DNA of 64,000 nt, from NCBI GenBank assembly GCA_006969905.1, contig CP030887.1:868001-932000 (forward strand), given 5' to 3'. The notes under the pieces were generated by a model. It saw nothing but the letters and a program-made list of their open reading frames with translations, ran no database searches and was not told where the DNA came from. The first letter of the stretch is position 1. Each line of letters opens with the position of its first letter. The translations under genes and the position numbers were made by a program. This DNA comes from Balneolaceae bacterium (GTDB lineage: Bacteria > Bacteroidota > Rhodothermia > Balneolales > Balneolaceae). Shown here in pieces: positions 1-10,157 of the stretch.

Positions 1-551
1 AAGCCACTAATGGTTGTCCTGATGACGATGGAGACGGATTTAAAAACTCTGTAGACGAATGTGTTTCGCTGGCAGGTATTGAGAAGTTTAATGGCTGCCC
101 CGATTCAGATGACGATGGAATTATTGATCCGCAGGATGCATGTCCACTTCTTTTCGGATACCGGCCCAATAAAGGCTGCCCGGAAATTGACCCTACAGTA
201 AGGCGGGCCCTTGATGTCATTTTTGAAAACCTGATCTTTGCCTCAAACAGTGCCAATATTGATGCAACATCCCTTGATGACCTCGACCTTCTTGTTACGA
301 TTATGAAAGAAGACCCCTATCTTAAGTTAAGTATTGAAGGGCATACTGATAACAGGGGAGACAGCCAATACAACCTGGAACTTTCCAGGTTGCGAGCTGA
401 AGCTGTAAAACAACACCTTATTGATGGCGGTATTTCTGTAGATAGAATTCGCGCGATTGGATATGGCCAAACCCGGCCTATTGATACAAATGAAACTGTA
501 AAAGGACGTTTGAAAAATCGCCGTGTTGAGCTAAAAATCTCCTATAACTAA
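1..551 (+). CDS. OmpA-family outer-membrane protein, C-terminal part (5' end outside window)
   Basis: The open frame runs in from the left edge, so the N-terminus (probably a signal peptide and beta-barrel or repeats) is missing. The visible part first has two Asp-rich thrombospondin-type-3-like calcium-binding repeats (NGCPDDDGDG, NGCPDSDDDG) ending in CP. An OmpA/MotB peptidoglycan-binding domain follows, with the motif IEGHTDNRGDSQYNLELSRLR and the terminal NRRVEL. The Asp of HTDxxG and the Arg of NRRVE are the usual diaminopimelate-contacting residues, and both are present. Such proteins tether the outer membrane to peptidoglycan in the periplasm. The stop is TAA at 549-551. The domain call is firm; the full-length architecture is unknown. 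Confidence 0.9.
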   Translation, partial: ATNGCPDDDGDGFKNSVDECVSLAGIEKFNGCPDSDDDGIIDPQDACPLLFGYRPNKGCPEIDPTVRRALDVIFENLIFASNSANIDATSLDDLDLLVTIMKEDPYLKLSIEGHTDNRGDSQYNLELSRLRAEAVKQHLIDGGISVDRIRAIGYGQTRPIDTNETVKGRLKNRRVELKISYN

Positions 552-614
552 GTAAGATTTCATCTAACTTGGAGTACTGGCACTTTTACTAAACTGAAAG
601 CGTTGCGGTACTCT

Positions 615-1211
615 ATGGAGGAAAAGAAACCTAAAAAGAAAAAAACGTTACGAAGGGAGCTTTTGGAGTGGGGTATAATGCTAGGCATAGCGGGCACCCT
701 ATATTTAACAGGCTTACATACAGAAGTAATAGGAAACCTTCAGCGTGTTCTGCTGTGGACTGGGTTAATGACTCCCGATATTGAAATGAATCCGGGTGAG
801 ATTAAGACTGCCCGATATAATATGCCCATGATTTCATTAGATGGTGAATCTTATTCATTGGCAGATTTCAAAGGCAAAACTATTTTCTTAAACTTTTGGG
901 CAACCTGGTGTCCTCCCTGTATCGCAGAAATGCCCAATATCCAGGCTTTATATGAAGATGTGGCATCAGACAGTATCGCTTTTGTAATGGTTTCACTAGA
1001 TGAAGAACCTGAAAAAGCCCGCGCATATATGGCTCGAAAAGAATATACCATGCCGGTATATTTTCTTGCCGGGCCTAAGCCCGGAGTTTTTAATAGTACC
1101 GTTGTTCCTACAACCTATGTAATTTCACCTGACGGTCAGATTGTTAGCGAGCGCCGGGGTATGGCAAACTATAACACTGATGAATTTCGCACATTCCTTC
1201 GGGGATTATAA
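615..1211 (+). CDS. Membrane-anchored TlpA-like thioredoxin-fold protein
   Basis: A lysine-rich N-terminus (KKPKKKKTLRR) precedes one hydrophobic segment at about residues 18-38, then a periplasmic thioredoxin fold with the active site WATWCPPCIAEMP and the cis-Pro region VVPTTYVI. This is the AhpC/TSA-TlpA-ResA class of thiol-disulfide oxidoreductase, used in cytochrome c maturation or envelope disulfide reduction. A TTG codon in frame at 603 would add four residues. The ATG at 615 is preferred because the sequence MEEKKPKKKK is a natural anchor start and no clear Shine-Dalgarno sequence favours 603. It lies 63 nt after the OmpA gene and 26 nt before a VOC gene, so co-transcription is plausible. 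Confidence 0.88.
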   Translation: MEEKKPKKKKTLRRELLEWGIMLGIAGTLYLTGLHTEVIGNLQRVLLWTGLMTPDIEMNPGEIKTARYNMPMISLDGESYSLADFKGKTIFLNFWATWCPPCIAEMPNIQALYEDVASDSIAFVMVSLDEEPEKARAYMARKEYTMPVYFLAGPKPGVFNSTVVPTTYVISPDGQIVSERRGMANYNTDEFRTFLRGL

Positions 1212-1237
1212 AAAATACTAAAACCGACTTTAGAAAG

Positions 1238-2302
1238 ATGGAAAAAGTAATTGCAGGTATTCAGCAAATAGGCATTGGTAACCCAAACGTTCATGAGGCT
1301 ACTGATTGGTACCGAAGAAATTTCGGAATGGACATCAAGGTATTTGAAGATTCTGCAACCGCAGATCTTATGTTACCTTATACTGGAGGGAAACCACATG
1401 ACCGGACAGCCATTCTTACCCTTAGTATGAGGGGTGGGGGCGGATTTGAGATATGGCAATACACAAGCCGTACCCCCATAGCACCCGATTTTGATGTACA
1501 ACTGGGAGACCTCGGAATTAACGCCTGTAAGATCAAGTCCATTGATGTGAAAAAAACCTATGAGCAATTCAATATGGCAGGATTGAAGGTTTTAACCCCA
1601 TTAATTGAAAACCCGGCAGGTGACCTTTCCTTCTTTTTGGAAGATTTAAATGGCAACCTATTCCAGGTGGTTAAGGGATTGGGCTGGTTTAAAAAGAACG
1701 AGAATAAAACCACGGGGGGCGTTGCCGGGGCAGTGATTGGTTCTTCGAATATTGATGCCTCAAGAACACTTTATACTGATATTTTGGGCTACGATGAGGT
1801 AGTTTATGATGAAACAGACACTTTTGGTGATTTAGCCGGTGCACCGGGCGGAGATGTTAAACACCGCAGGGTTTTGCTTCGTCACAGCAAACCCCGACAA
1901 GGTGGGTTCAGCCAGCTTTTTGGGCCTACCGAAATTGAATTAATTGAAGTACAAGACAAGCGGCGCAAACCCAAAAAGATTTTTGAAAACAGGTATTGGG
2001 GTGATCTTGGCTTTATTCACCTTTGCTTTGATGTTCAGGGTATGGATGCTTTAAAACGGGAGTGTGTGGCTAAAGGATTTCCTTTTACTGTAGATAGTGC
2101 TGACAGCTTTGATATGGGCGAAGCCGCAGGCCGGTTCACTTACATCGAAGATCCCGATGGTACTCTCATAGAATTTGTAGAAACACACAGGGTACCTATT
2201 GCAAAAAAACTCGGGCTTTCTGTTGATATGACCAAACGCGATCCCAGGAAAAACCTTCCCAAATGGATGCTTTCTGCATTAAGTTTTAGCCGGATGAAAT
2301 AA
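1238..2302 (+). CDS. Two-domain VOC (glyoxalase/dioxygenase superfamily) protein
   Basis: Two vicinal-oxygen-chelate modules are visible. One is at about residues 5-145 (GIGNPNVHEATDWYRRNFGM ... FLEDLNGNLFQVV). The second is at about 160-318 (IGSSNIDASRTLYTDILGYDEV ... YIEDPDGTLIEFVETH). The FxEDxxGxLxxxV / IEDPDGTLIEFVE ends carry the acidic metal-ligand position of the fold. Members include glyoxalase I, extradiol dioxygenases and 4-hydroxyphenylpyruvate dioxygenase; the 354-residue double-module layout fits the last two, but the substrate cannot be told. It follows the TlpA-like gene by 26 nt on the same strand. Confidence 0.85.
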   Translation: MEKVIAGIQQIGIGNPNVHEATDWYRRNFGMDIKVFEDSATADLMLPYTGGKPHDRTAILTLSMRGGGGFEIWQYTSRTPIAPDFDVQLGDLGINACKIKSIDVKKTYEQFNMAGLKVLTPLIENPAGDLSFFLEDLNGNLFQVVKGLGWFKKNENKTTGGVAGAVIGSSNIDASRTLYTDILGYDEVVYDETDTFGDLAGAPGGDVKHRRVLLRHSKPRQGGFSQLFGPTEIELIEVQDKRRKPKKIFENRYWGDLGFIHLCFDVQGMDALKRECVAKGFPFTVDSADSFDMGEAAGRFTYIEDPDGTLIEFVETHRVPIAKKLGLSVDMTKRDPRKNLPKWMLSALSFSRMK

Positions 2303-2342
2303 AAAAGCCGGATAAACCGACCCCACCATATTATTTTTATTT

Positions 2343-2525
2343 TAACTTGAATTCGATAGAAAGTATCCAATCCTAAATAATTAGTTCATTCCACGGCGTA
2401 TGCCTGGAATCTGTATTGTGCTCAAAGAGAAAATTCCCATTTTAAAGTTAACTCCAGATTCCTGCCTTCGCAGGAATGACTGAAAGGGAGTTTTTTAGAC
2501 TGATTTTTATATCGAATTCACGTTA
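2343..2525. repeat. MITE-like element with 20-bp imperfect terminal inverted repeats
   Basis: Positions 2343-2362 and the reverse complement of 2506-2525 match at 18 of 20 bases and share the core TGAATTCGATA. The 183-bp unit has no coding capacity and contains the hairpin at 2457-2480. Its right end coincides with the stop codon (2523-2525) of the T9SS gene on the minus strand. A/T-rich flanks make any target-site duplication ambiguous. It could be a miniature transposable element or a fixed intergenic structure between convergent genes. Confidence 0.5.
2457..2480. repeat. REP-like hairpin (GTCAT family)
   Basis: The 8-bp perfect stem ATTCCTGC (2458-2465) and GCAGGAAT (2470-2477) encloses a CTTC loop. 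Read on the minus strand it begins GTCATTCCTGCG, the start motif shared with the hairpin at 11203-11226. It lies between convergent genes and could also act as a weak transcription stop. Confidence 0.65.
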
Positions 2526-3863
2526 TTTTAGCAAAAGCATCTTACGGGTTTGGGTAAAGCCGCCAGCCTGTAAACGATAGATGTACATACCACTTGCAAG
2601 GTTACTTGCATCAAACTGAACAACCTGGCTACCTGCCCCGAACCTTCCATTTACCAGCTCCGCTACTTGCTGCCCCAGCATGTTGTATACCTTCAGGCTT
2701 ACCTGGCTTGCTTTTGGCAGTACAAATTCAATATTGGTTGTAGGATTAAATGGGTTGGGGTAGTTCTGGGAAAGCTTAAATCCGTTTACCTCATACACAA
2801 GTTCCTCATTACTGGTAACCATCCCCTTATTTCCAAAAACCCACAATGTAGTATCCTGTCCCGTTCTATATGCAAATGCATTTGTTGAGGTAGCGGCAAA
2901 TGTACTGATCCTTGATCCCTGATCGTAATCAATCAAGCCCTCATTTATTACTTTGGCTTCTGTTTGCAGGTTTTTATTCAAAATATATACCCTGGGCCCG
3001 TTGGTTGCATCGGCAAAAGGAATCATCAGGCTGTCACCCATTACCTCTATCCCGTAAGGTACTCCTGAGCTTCCAAAACCAAAGTTTGATGCTGGTGTTA
3101 CTGTAAACGTTTCCCCGTCACTACTTTTAGCTATCCCTTCATCTGTAAGCAAAAAGATAGTTCCTTCAGCATCAACTGCCATCCCATATACTGAATTCTG
3201 AAGCTGATCTTCTACTGAAAATGTGCCAACCCACCGAGTACTGTCTTTATGAGAACGATAAATCCCCCTTCCGTTGGAGCTGCTTGCCAGATAGAAATAG
3301 TCTCCGATAGCAGCCACTTCTTTTATACTCTTATTGTCGTCATTATCCGAAAAAGTATTAAAGATGTTCCAGGTTTTGCCGCCATCTGTGCTTTTCAGAA
3401 TTCCATTATTCCTGGTGGTTCCTGTAATTACTAGCGTATCGTTAATTGCAGAAATATGGGATGCGGTAAATGCAAACGGGATATTTGAAGCATCCAGAGA
3501 TACCGATTCAAAAGTTGCTCCACTATCTCCGCTTTTACGAACCGCATAATTTCCAAATAAGCCAATTCCAATATTAAAAATGGTATCATTAATTGAGATG
3601 GAAAATGCCCCGAAGGCTACACTGCTATCTTCCACCAGTGACTTTATCCATGTTTCGCCCTGATCATCCGAATAGTATAGCCCATAGCTGAAATCTGATT
3701 TCAGAAAAGTAGTGAAAACACGGTCACCAATGGTATGAACACCCGGGAAACCGGAATAACCTTCAGAGTCCCTGAGTTCTGCATATGGTGCGCTTGCAGA
3801 CCACTGTGCAGAAAGAGATTGTACAGTTAAAAGAAGTATTATAGATAGAATTACTTTTTTCAT
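2523..3863 (-). CDS. Secreted beta-propeller (BNR/Asp-box) protein with T9SS sorting domain
   Basis: The protein has 446 residues. The signal peptide is [19 protein letters not shown], cut before Q. The body is a sialidase/HCF136-like propeller with repeated Asp-box motifs: [24 protein letters not shown] and SSDGETF. From about residue 363 there is a type A T9SS sorting domain ([20 protein letters not shown] ... [13 protein letters not shown] ... TRKMLLLK), which directs export through the type IX system and surface anchoring or release. The catalytic residues of true sialidases are not evident, so this is more likely a binding or structural protein. The 5' end is 23 nt downstream of another T9SS gene on the same strand. 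The two genes share strongly similar 3' ends at DNA level. Confidence 0.85.
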   Translation of the reverse strand: MKKVILSIILLLTVQSLSAQWSASAPYAELRDSEGYSGFPGVHTIGDRVFTTFLKSDFSYGLYYSDDQGETWIKSLVEDSSVAFGAFSISINDTIFNIGIGLFGNYAVRKSGDSGATFESVSLDASNIPFAFTASHISAINDTLVITGTTRNNGILKSTDGGKTWNIFNTFSDNDDNKSIKEVAAIGDYFYLASSSNGRGIYRSHKDSTRWVGTFSVEDQLQNSVYGMAVDAEGTIFLLTDEGIAKSSDGETFTVTPASNFGFGSSGVPYGIEVMGDSLMIPFADATNGPRVYILNKNLQTEAKVINEGLIDYDQGSRISTFAATSTNAFAYRTGQDTTLWVFGNKGMVTSNEELVYEVNGFKLSQNYPNPFNPTTNIEFVLPKASQVSLKVYNMLGQQVAELVNGRFGAGSQVVQFDASNLASGMYIYRLQAGGFTQTRKMLLLK

Positions 3864-3886
3864 TTTCTATGGATCTATCATTTCAT

Positions 3887-6073
3887 TTACTTGATGAGCA
3901 TCATCTTACGGGTTTGGGTAAAGCCACCTGCTTTTAACCGATAGATGTACATACCACTTGCAAGGTTCCGGGCATCAAACTGGACAACCTGGCTACCCGC
4001 TGCCAACCTGGCATTTACCAGTACCGCTACCTGCTGTCCCAGCATGTTGTATACCTTCAGGCTTACCTGACCGGCCTGTGGCAATACGAATTCAATGTTG
4101 GTAGTAGGGTTAAACGGGTTCGGATAGTTTTGTGATAAACTGAACTCATCCGGTCTGAAGTCTTCCTCATTACTTACAGCAAATGCTTCACTAATAAACT
4201 CTACCTCTGCTGTTACATACGTGTCTCCACGGATTGCTTTGTACATCACTGGAGAAGGACTCTGTTCATCAACCACCCAGAAAAAACGTCTCGTTTCAGG
4301 GTCGAACGTGGCAGTGGCGGGCAGGTTTGTTACTTCAACCTCCGGAACAGTCATATCCGGACTCATCGCACTTACATAAAGGCTTACTGTATCACCTGGA
4401 GTAATAATAATCGGCCCGTCATTAAATACTCCTGGATAGCCAATATAGGCACTCATTGAGCGATTAATGACTTCCTTCCCATTTACAAATGAAGTGCTGG
4501 ATGTTTGTGTAAAGCTCTGGCCCTTATCTCCGGAAATTCTTCGGTTAGAGATTCTATAGTTTCTAAGTTCCAGTTTCTTTTCAAGGATATTCCAGTCAAA
4601 CCTTATCTCTATAGTACTACCATCTTCCAAAATTTCACGCTGTGTTTGATATCCGAAAGTTGTGTCCCCCTCAGCATTAAAAGAAAAGTTTTTTGCGCCC
4701 TTGTAAGCTCCGGCACTATCGTAGAACGTTTCATTTATTCCTGAACGATATATACCCCCGTTTATATAATCACGGCTATATGTTTCCTGACTGGTTTGGG
4801 CGTAATAGGGATTGTCATTGAAATCTTTGAATTCCCTGAACATTCGCACCACTTTTGAATTTATCTGGAGCGAATCTGAAATTATCGAAAAGTTTCTCAC
4901 TTCAACCTGGTTTCCGACAGCATCGTAATCCATTTCTGTTTTGATTGAAACCCTTGTACGTTCATTCTGCATAGTCTCTGCGTTGTATTCAATCTGGAAT
5001 ACAAGGATTGAGTCGACCACCATTTTATCGCTTTGGTGCTGTCGCTGAAAGCTGGTATAGGCATTATTGAGAACCCATGTAGAATCATCCCACCTGAAGC
5101 CCTCAGCATCTGTGTATGAATCATTCGCAGCGTACATGAAATGAAGGCTATCTTCGCCTACATACTGCATAACTTCAGTATCATACCTTTTCCCTATTTG
5201 ATAAATAAAACGGCCTCCTTCTCCAAACTTTGTGTAATCGTAATTTCCGCCTGTCTGAACTCCTTCCTGGTTAAAATTTTCCCTCCTTCTTAACTCATAT
5301 TCTTCTGTGCTTTCCTGTAAATCAGTGGATGATAACTCACCATCAAAATATCCCTCGTTATAATAATAGGAGTAATTCTCAGCTATTCTTCTTCTTTGGA
5401 GAGAGTTCAACTGATATTCCATCAGATCAGTATTGTATTGATACGATGTGCGAAGGGTATCCCAGCCGTTCTCATCCCGGTATGACAAATCCCGCGTTCC
5501 TTTTACCCAACCGTTGTCAGGGTTATAATAATCCCAGAACTGCTCTAAAGTGGCTCCTTCTGCCGGAGTTTTGGGTGTAATGGACCGCTGGCCTATATAC
5601 GGCTCTTTATAAGGCGACTGATAAAAATATGTGACAGCACTGTCGTTGTGACTATCGGAAAAATAGCTTTTCTGAAGGCGGTCAGGTTTCCATTTCGCAC
5701 TATCACGTGGCCATACATACTGATTGTTATGATAGATGTAGCTCAAGGTGTCCCCGGTATAGAATCTGCGGCTGAAACTATTGGGATGAAACATGGTGTC
5801 CATCTGGGCTTTGGATTCTGAATACCCCCAGGAAGTGTCTGCCGGCAAACTGCTTAATGCTTTCATTTTAAAGAAAATGGCTTTGTCTGCCCTTTCTTTG
5901 AAGTCTAGTACCCACTTATCTGCAACTACCATATCCGGCGAAACCTGGTGTAAGAATGCCCGGTGAGAAGAGTTTATGTATTGGTTTTCAATACGATCCT
6001 TTGGCTTTTCCTGTGCTAAACCAACTCCTGTGCCCGCTATAAAAACTATAATTAGTAACGTTACCTTTTTCAT
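3887..6073 (-). CDS. Large secreted protein with T9SS sorting domain, function unknown
   Basis: The protein has 728 residues with the signal peptide [21 protein letters not shown]. The long central part is rich in Tyr, Asp, Asn and Ser (beta-rich, of the kind [16 protein letters not shown]), and I do not recognise it as an enzyme. At about 575-635 there is an Ig/cadherin-like putative domain ([20 protein letters not shown]). The last 80 or so residues are a type A sorting domain almost identical to that of the downstream gene (2523-3863). Both follow the two-component pair at 6185-10059 on the same strand, so control by that system is possible but unproven. Confidence 0.78.
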   Translation of the reverse strand: MKKVTLLIIVFIAGTGVGLAQEKPKDRIENQYINSSHRAFLHQVSPDMVVADKWVLDFKERADKAIFFKMKALSSLPADTSWGYSESKAQMDTMFHPNSFSRRFYTGDTLSYIYHNNQYVWPRDSAKWKPDRLQKSYFSDSHNDSAVTYFYQSPYKEPYIGQRSITPKTPAEGATLEQFWDYYNPDNGWVKGTRDLSYRDENGWDTLRTSYQYNTDLMEYQLNSLQRRRIAENYSYYYNEGYFDGELSSTDLQESTEEYELRRRENFNQEGVQTGGNYDYTKFGEGGRFIYQIGKRYDTEVMQYVGEDSLHFMYAANDSYTDAEGFRWDDSTWVLNNAYTSFQRQHQSDKMVVDSILVFQIEYNAETMQNERTRVSIKTEMDYDAVGNQVEVRNFSIISDSLQINSKVVRMFREFKDFNDNPYYAQTSQETYSRDYINGGIYRSGINETFYDSAGAYKGAKNFSFNAEGDTTFGYQTQREILEDGSTIEIRFDWNILEKKLELRNYRISNRRISGDKGQSFTQTSSTSFVNGKEVINRSMSAYIGYPGVFNDGPIIITPGDTVSLYVSAMSPDMTVPEVEVTNLPATATFDPETRRFFWVVDEQSPSPVMYKAIRGDTYVTAEVEFISEAFAVSNEEDFRPDEFSLSQNYPNPFNPTTNIEFVLPQAGQVSLKVYNMLGQQVAVLVNARLAAGSQVVQFDARNLASGMYIYRLKAGGFTQTRKMMLIK

Positions 6074-6184
6074 ACTGTACCCATTAGTTAAACTGTTGTT
6101 GTAATCGATGTTTTCATCTCTTACTCAAATTCAACTTCCGGATTTTAACGGCCCCGGTAAATCGCCCGAATGGGGTATTTTTAT

Positions 6185-6865
6185 TTAAACGATGTCTCTC
6201 TTTAGTGCCAGGCGAACAGCGGCGGCACGCGAATTCACGTGCATTTTTTTATAGATATTTTTGATATGGGTTTTAACCGTCCAGGGGCTCAGGTAAACCT
6301 CTTCCGCAATTTCCTTATTTGATTTTCCCTCGGTCACCTGTTCAAGTATTCTTATTTCTGCAGGGCTAAGGTCAAAAGGTACCATGCTCTCTTCCGAAGT
6401 TTCTTCCTTTCCCGGTTTAGAGATCATTCCTATCAGCTTACGGGCAATAGATGGGGAAATGGGTGAGCCGCCCCTTTTTACTTCCTTCAATGCTTTCACT
6501 ACTTCATCAATCGGGGTATCCTTCAATAAATATCCGGTAGCCCCAACCTGTATAGACTCAAAAATACGTTCATCGTTTTCAAAAACAGTAAACATGATAA
6601 TATCCGAATCTTTGTATCGCTCGTTTATCTGAAAGGTGGTTTCTATGCCCGAAATGCCGGGCAGTTCAATATCCATCAGGATTACATCCGGAAGGTTCTC
6701 CTCTTCTGAGTTATTCAGGTAATTTAAACAACCCTCTCCGCTCTCTGTTGTAAATACCAGCTCCAACTCCTCGTAAAAGCCCAGTAATTCAGAAAGTCGT
6801 TTTCTGAATATATCGTGGTCTTCAACAATTGCCACCTTTAATATTTGCCCTGTTGTTCCTGTCAT
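6185..6865 (-). CDS. NarL/LuxR-family response regulator
   Basis: The protein has 226 residues. The N-terminal receiver domain has the acidic pocket (VEDHD) and phosphoacceptor D65 in DVILMDIELPG, with the conserved Lys in YLLKDTP. The C-terminal LuxR-type helix-turn-helix at about 160-220 (LSPAEIRILEQVTEGKSNKE ... WTVKTHIKNIYKKM) binds DNA. It lies 59 nt downstream of the HisKA_3 kinase gene on the same strand, so the two form a cognate pair. Likely targets are nearby secreted-protein genes or its own operon; this is inference. Confidence 0.93.
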   Translation of the reverse strand: MTGTTGQILKVAIVEDHDIFRKRLSELLGFYEELELVFTTESGEGCLNYLNNSEEENLPDVILMDIELPGISGIETTFQINERYKDSDIIMFTVFENDERIFESIQVGATGYLLKDTPIDEVVKALKEVKRGGSPISPSIARKLIGMISKPGKEETSEESMVPFDLSPAEIRILEQVTEGKSNKEIAEEVYLSPWTVKTHIKNIYKKMHVNSRAAAVRLALKRDIV

Positions 6866-6924
6866 TTTCTTTTCGGGAAATATGGTGTTTCATTCATCAT
6901 AAATCTATACCCCGAATTTGGTAT

Positions 6925-9900
6925 TTATATAGGGATAGTTACCGTTATTCTGGTTCCTTTTTTTGTATCAATTTCAATGCTTCCACCCAATTCATTAGCT
7001 CTTTTTTGCATATTTCCCATTCCATACCCGCTGTTAAAACCAGCCGAACCTCCTTTAAAAACACCATCATCATTTACAGATACCTGCAACCTTCCGTTTT
7101 TCTGTTTCAGAACAATTTCAAGATACCGGGCTTCGGCATATTTAAGCGTGTTTTGTGCAGCCTCCTGGATAATCCGGAAGAGGTTAAGCGCCTGTGTTGA
7201 CGAAAGTTGTGTGTTTTCATCTCCTTTCAGGCTGGAGCTTACTGTTAATGCTTCGGATAAAGCGCTTTGGTTTTTAAAATATTCCCGGAGATGCTTCTGA
7301 AAAGCACCAAGCGTTAAATCATTTTGGTTTAATGCCCAAATCGTTTCCCGCAGCTGCTTGATGGTCACCTCTGCATCACCCTGTAGCGAACTCATCAAGG
7401 CCGTAGACTTTTCCTTATTATTAACCTGGTTGTATTTATCCACGAGGGTTAAACCCGACATAATATTGGCAAGCTGAGAGCCTACATGATCATGCAAATC
7501 CCTGGAAATTCGTTCGCGTTCGTTTCTTAACCGGTTTTCCAGTTCCATTTTGCGGATCTGCTCCCTTAGCCTTCGCTGAGATAAATACCGTATACCCATT
7601 ATGAAGGAGGCCAGTAACAATGCTCCTGAAATTATCCTGAACCACCAGGTTTGCCACCAGGGTGGAAAGATAGTGATGCCCAGGCTGGTGCCGGTTTCAT
7701 TCCAAGCCCCATTATTATTGGACGCTTTAACCTGTAATGTATAGTTACCCGGAGCCAAGTTTGGATATGAGGCATAATTCCTGTTTCCCGAATACACCCA
7801 ATCATTATCCACCCCGGTCATTTTATAAGCAAATTGATTCTCAGAAGGGTTTTCGAAATCAAGAGCTGCAAACTCAAACGAGAGAAAGTTCTGATCGTGG
7901 TTTAACAAGAGGGTTTTTTTGTCCGTCGCTGAGCTGTCCATCTCCAACGCACTATTAAACAATTCTATTTCTGTTATATAAACCGGGGGTACTTTTGTAT
8001 TGGATTCTATTTGAGAGGGATTAACTATATTAAAACCGTTGATACCTCCAAAAACCAAGTCTCCGTTACTCTTTTTTAAATAGGCCCCGGTATTAAATTC
8101 ATTATTCTGTAGTCCGTCTTCTTCAGTGAAAACCCTGAACTGCCCTGTTAATGTATTTAATCTCGCAAGTCCCGAATTGGTACTTATCCAAATAAATTCA
8201 CCGGAGCTTCCGGGAAGAATGGAATATGTACTGTTGTTGGGCAACCCCTGTTCTGTGGTATATCTTTTGAATGTATTTGTTTGTGCGTTCCATTTTGCAA
8301 TGCCCCCGCCATAGGTTGCAAACCAGTAGGTACTGTCGTTTTGCTGGTAAATACTCCGCCCATCGTTGTGTGCAATAGAATTAGAGTCCCCTTCTTTGTG
8401 GGCATAATTCGTAATTGTATTAATTTCTTCACCGCTGATTTGAATGCGATCAAAGCCCGCATCCAAAGTAGCAAGCCACATATTATGATTAGCGTCCTCA
8501 TAGAACACCCTTATTCTGTCGGAACTGATCATGTTATTTTCTGTCTCCGCATCAGGGTTTAATTCAATGAGCTGTGCCGGTTCTCCTGATACCCATTGAC
8601 CGGGATTTTTAATTACCTGGACCCCTTCTCCTTCGTAACCGAGCCATAACCAGTTTCTTGAATCCATAAAAACCTGGTGCAGTTTTTCCGATCTGATAAG
8701 GCTGTTATCAATGGTGAATCGTTGGACGTTTCGATTTGTGGTTTTCAGCAACTCTTTACCAGGTATAAAAACCAATCCCTTTTCAATAGTCGCCAGCCAA
8801 AGTCCCAACTCATTACGATCTATGCTCCACACCCCGTTTACCTGCTCCTTGTTCAAACGGTTATTGAGCCTATATATCGAATTCTTTTTTTCATCAAAAA
8901 AACTTACTTCGCTGGCACTTCCTATCCAGAACCCCTTTTTGTCGTTTTCAAAAGCCAGCATAAAATTATATGAGATCTCATCCGGATGTGTGTTTGAGTT
9001 AAAAAGCTTTATTCCTTTTTTCTCCTTCAGTTTATAGAAGCCTCCACCCCAGCTATATGCCCATAAACCTTTGTTCGGATCTTCGTAAATATACGTTCCT
9101 TCCTTCAGGGCCTCATTTTCAGTTAGTAAACGGGTGGTTTTTTTCCCTGTTTCTAAATTTATAAATACAAGCTCTCCCAGAAGATGGCCTGATATAATGT
9201 ATCCATCTCTTTCTACCACAAGCTCTTTAGCAGAATTTCCAGCAACACCGCTTTCCAGGCTTCTCTTCAACGCTTCCGGCATTTGCCGCCTTTCCAGCTT
9301 CTGCAATCCCGATGATACAAGAAAAACCCAGATATCATTATTTGAATCTACATAGAGATTATTGGTATTAGGCGTTCTTTCATCGGGTGAAAAAAATATG
9401 GTTTCGGCATCAATTTCTTTCGTGTTTTCGGGATGGTCTGTAAACCGTTTAATTTCGTTGGCAGGAACATAAAACAGTCCTTCAAAAGAACCGAACAGCA
9501 TACTTCCGTCTTTAAATTCTATGATTGAGTTGGCTGATTCCTTTTCCTCATCAAAACGTTTATCTACAATCCGAACCGAATGATATTTCCCTCTTTCTTC
9601 GTCAAAAATCCCTGTGCTATTGCCAAAAAAACTAAACCAAAAGTTTTCTTTTTGATCCTTATAGATAGTTTTTATGGCTGCATCGGGAAATTCGCGGTTC
9701 TGCTTTGACAGTAACGAGAAGGTTTCCGTAACCGGATCGAAAACATTAAGCCCCCCATCTCTCGTACTTATCCAAAGCATCCCGGATTTATGCTGGTATA
9801 TCCCATGAACAAAATTATCCGAAATGGTGGTGCTGTCATTTTCGGTATGCCGGAATACTTTCACGTTCTGCCCATCAAACCGGTTCAGGCCATCCAGGGT

Positions 9901-10059
9901 ACTTAGCCACAAAAAGCCTCTCTCATCCATAGCCATATTTAATACTGTATTATGAGAAAGCCCCTGCTCTTTGGTATATCTCTGTTTATGGAAGGACGGC
10001 TGAGCCCAAAGCTGAGAAAGAACGACAATGTTCACTATTAAGCCTGTAAGTACTTTCAC
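6925..10059 (-). CDS. Two-component sensor histidine kinase with periplasmic beta-propeller sensor
   Basis: The protein has 1044 residues. A signal peptide (MKVLTGLIVNIVVLSQLWA) is followed by many two-component-regulator propeller repeats (GLSHNTVLNM, GFLWLSTLDGLNRFD, MLWISTRDGGLNVFD and so on), forming two large periplasmic propellers. A Y_Y_Y domain (YKMTGVDNDWVYSGNRN ... LAPGNYTLQVKASNN) and one transmembrane helix at about 800-820 come next. The cytoplasmic HisKA_3 dimerisation domain has phosphoacceptor H856 in RISRDLHDHVG, and a GHKL ATPase follows (N box QEAAQNTLKYA, G box NSGYGMGNMQKR). Unlike the classic hybrid systems of Bacteroides, it has no fused receiver or AraC domain; the partner regulator is the next gene. 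The ligand is unknown, although propellers of this class often sense glycans. Confidence 0.92.
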   Translation of the reverse strand: MKVLTGLIVNIVVLSQLWAQPSFHKQRYTKEQGLSHNTVLNMAMDERGFLWLSTLDGLNRFDGQNVKVFRHTENDSTTISDNFVHGIYQHKSGMLWISTRDGGLNVFDPVTETFSLLSKQNREFPDAAIKTIYKDQKENFWFSFFGNSTGIFDEERGKYHSVRIVDKRFDEEKESANSIIEFKDGSMLFGSFEGLFYVPANEIKRFTDHPENTKEIDAETIFFSPDERTPNTNNLYVDSNNDIWVFLVSSGLQKLERRQMPEALKRSLESGVAGNSAKELVVERDGYIISGHLLGELVFINLETGKKTTRLLTENEALKEGTYIYEDPNKGLWAYSWGGGFYKLKEKKGIKLFNSNTHPDEISYNFMLAFENDKKGFWIGSASEVSFFDEKKNSIYRLNNRLNKEQVNGVWSIDRNELGLWLATIEKGLVFIPGKELLKTTNRNVQRFTIDNSLIRSEKLHQVFMDSRNWLWLGYEGEGVQVIKNPGQWVSGEPAQLIELNPDAETENNMISSDRIRVFYEDANHNMWLATLDAGFDRIQISGEEINTITNYAHKEGDSNSIAHNDGRSIYQQNDSTYWFATYGGGIAKWNAQTNTFKRYTTEQGLPNNSTYSILPGSSGEFIWISTNSGLARLNTLTGQFRVFTEEDGLQNNEFNTGAYLKKSNGDLVFGGINGFNIVNPSQIESNTKVPPVYITEIELFNSALEMDSSATDKKTLLLNHDQNFLSFEFAALDFENPSENQFAYKMTGVDNDWVYSGNRNYASYPNLAPGNYTLQVKASNNNGAWNETGTSLGITIFPPWWQTWWFRIISGALLLASFIMGIRYLSQRRLREQIRKMELENRLRNERERISRDLHDHVGSQLANIMSGLTLVDKYNQVNNKEKSTALMSSLQGDAEVTIKQLRETIWALNQNDLTLGAFQKHLREYFKNQSALSEALTVSSSLKGDENTQLSSTQALNLFRIIQEAAQNTLKYAEARYLEIVLKQKNGRLQVSVNDDGVFKGGSAGFNSGYGMGNMQKRANELGGSIEIDTKKGTRITVTIPI

Positions 10060-10157
10060 TGAAAACCCGCTTTTCTTAAACCATAGTTTTGACTATATAA
10101 TATCGTATTTAAACAAACAGCCTTCTATTAACTTTTCTTCATCAAAATCAAAAACCC

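Noticed and set aside
8870-8886. ATCGAATTC-like match to the MITE-like terminus inside the kinase gene
   Set aside because: A single short match within coding sequence, without a paired inverted copy nearby.
8126-9355. Several plus-strand open frames inside the large histidine kinase gene
   Set aside because: They are antisense to an intact 1044-residue coding sequence, lack family motifs and have composition expected of shadow frames.
6925-10059. A hybrid two-component system of the Bacteroides type
   Set aside because: The protein ends after the ATPase domain; no receiver or AraC domain follows, and the regulator is a separate gene.
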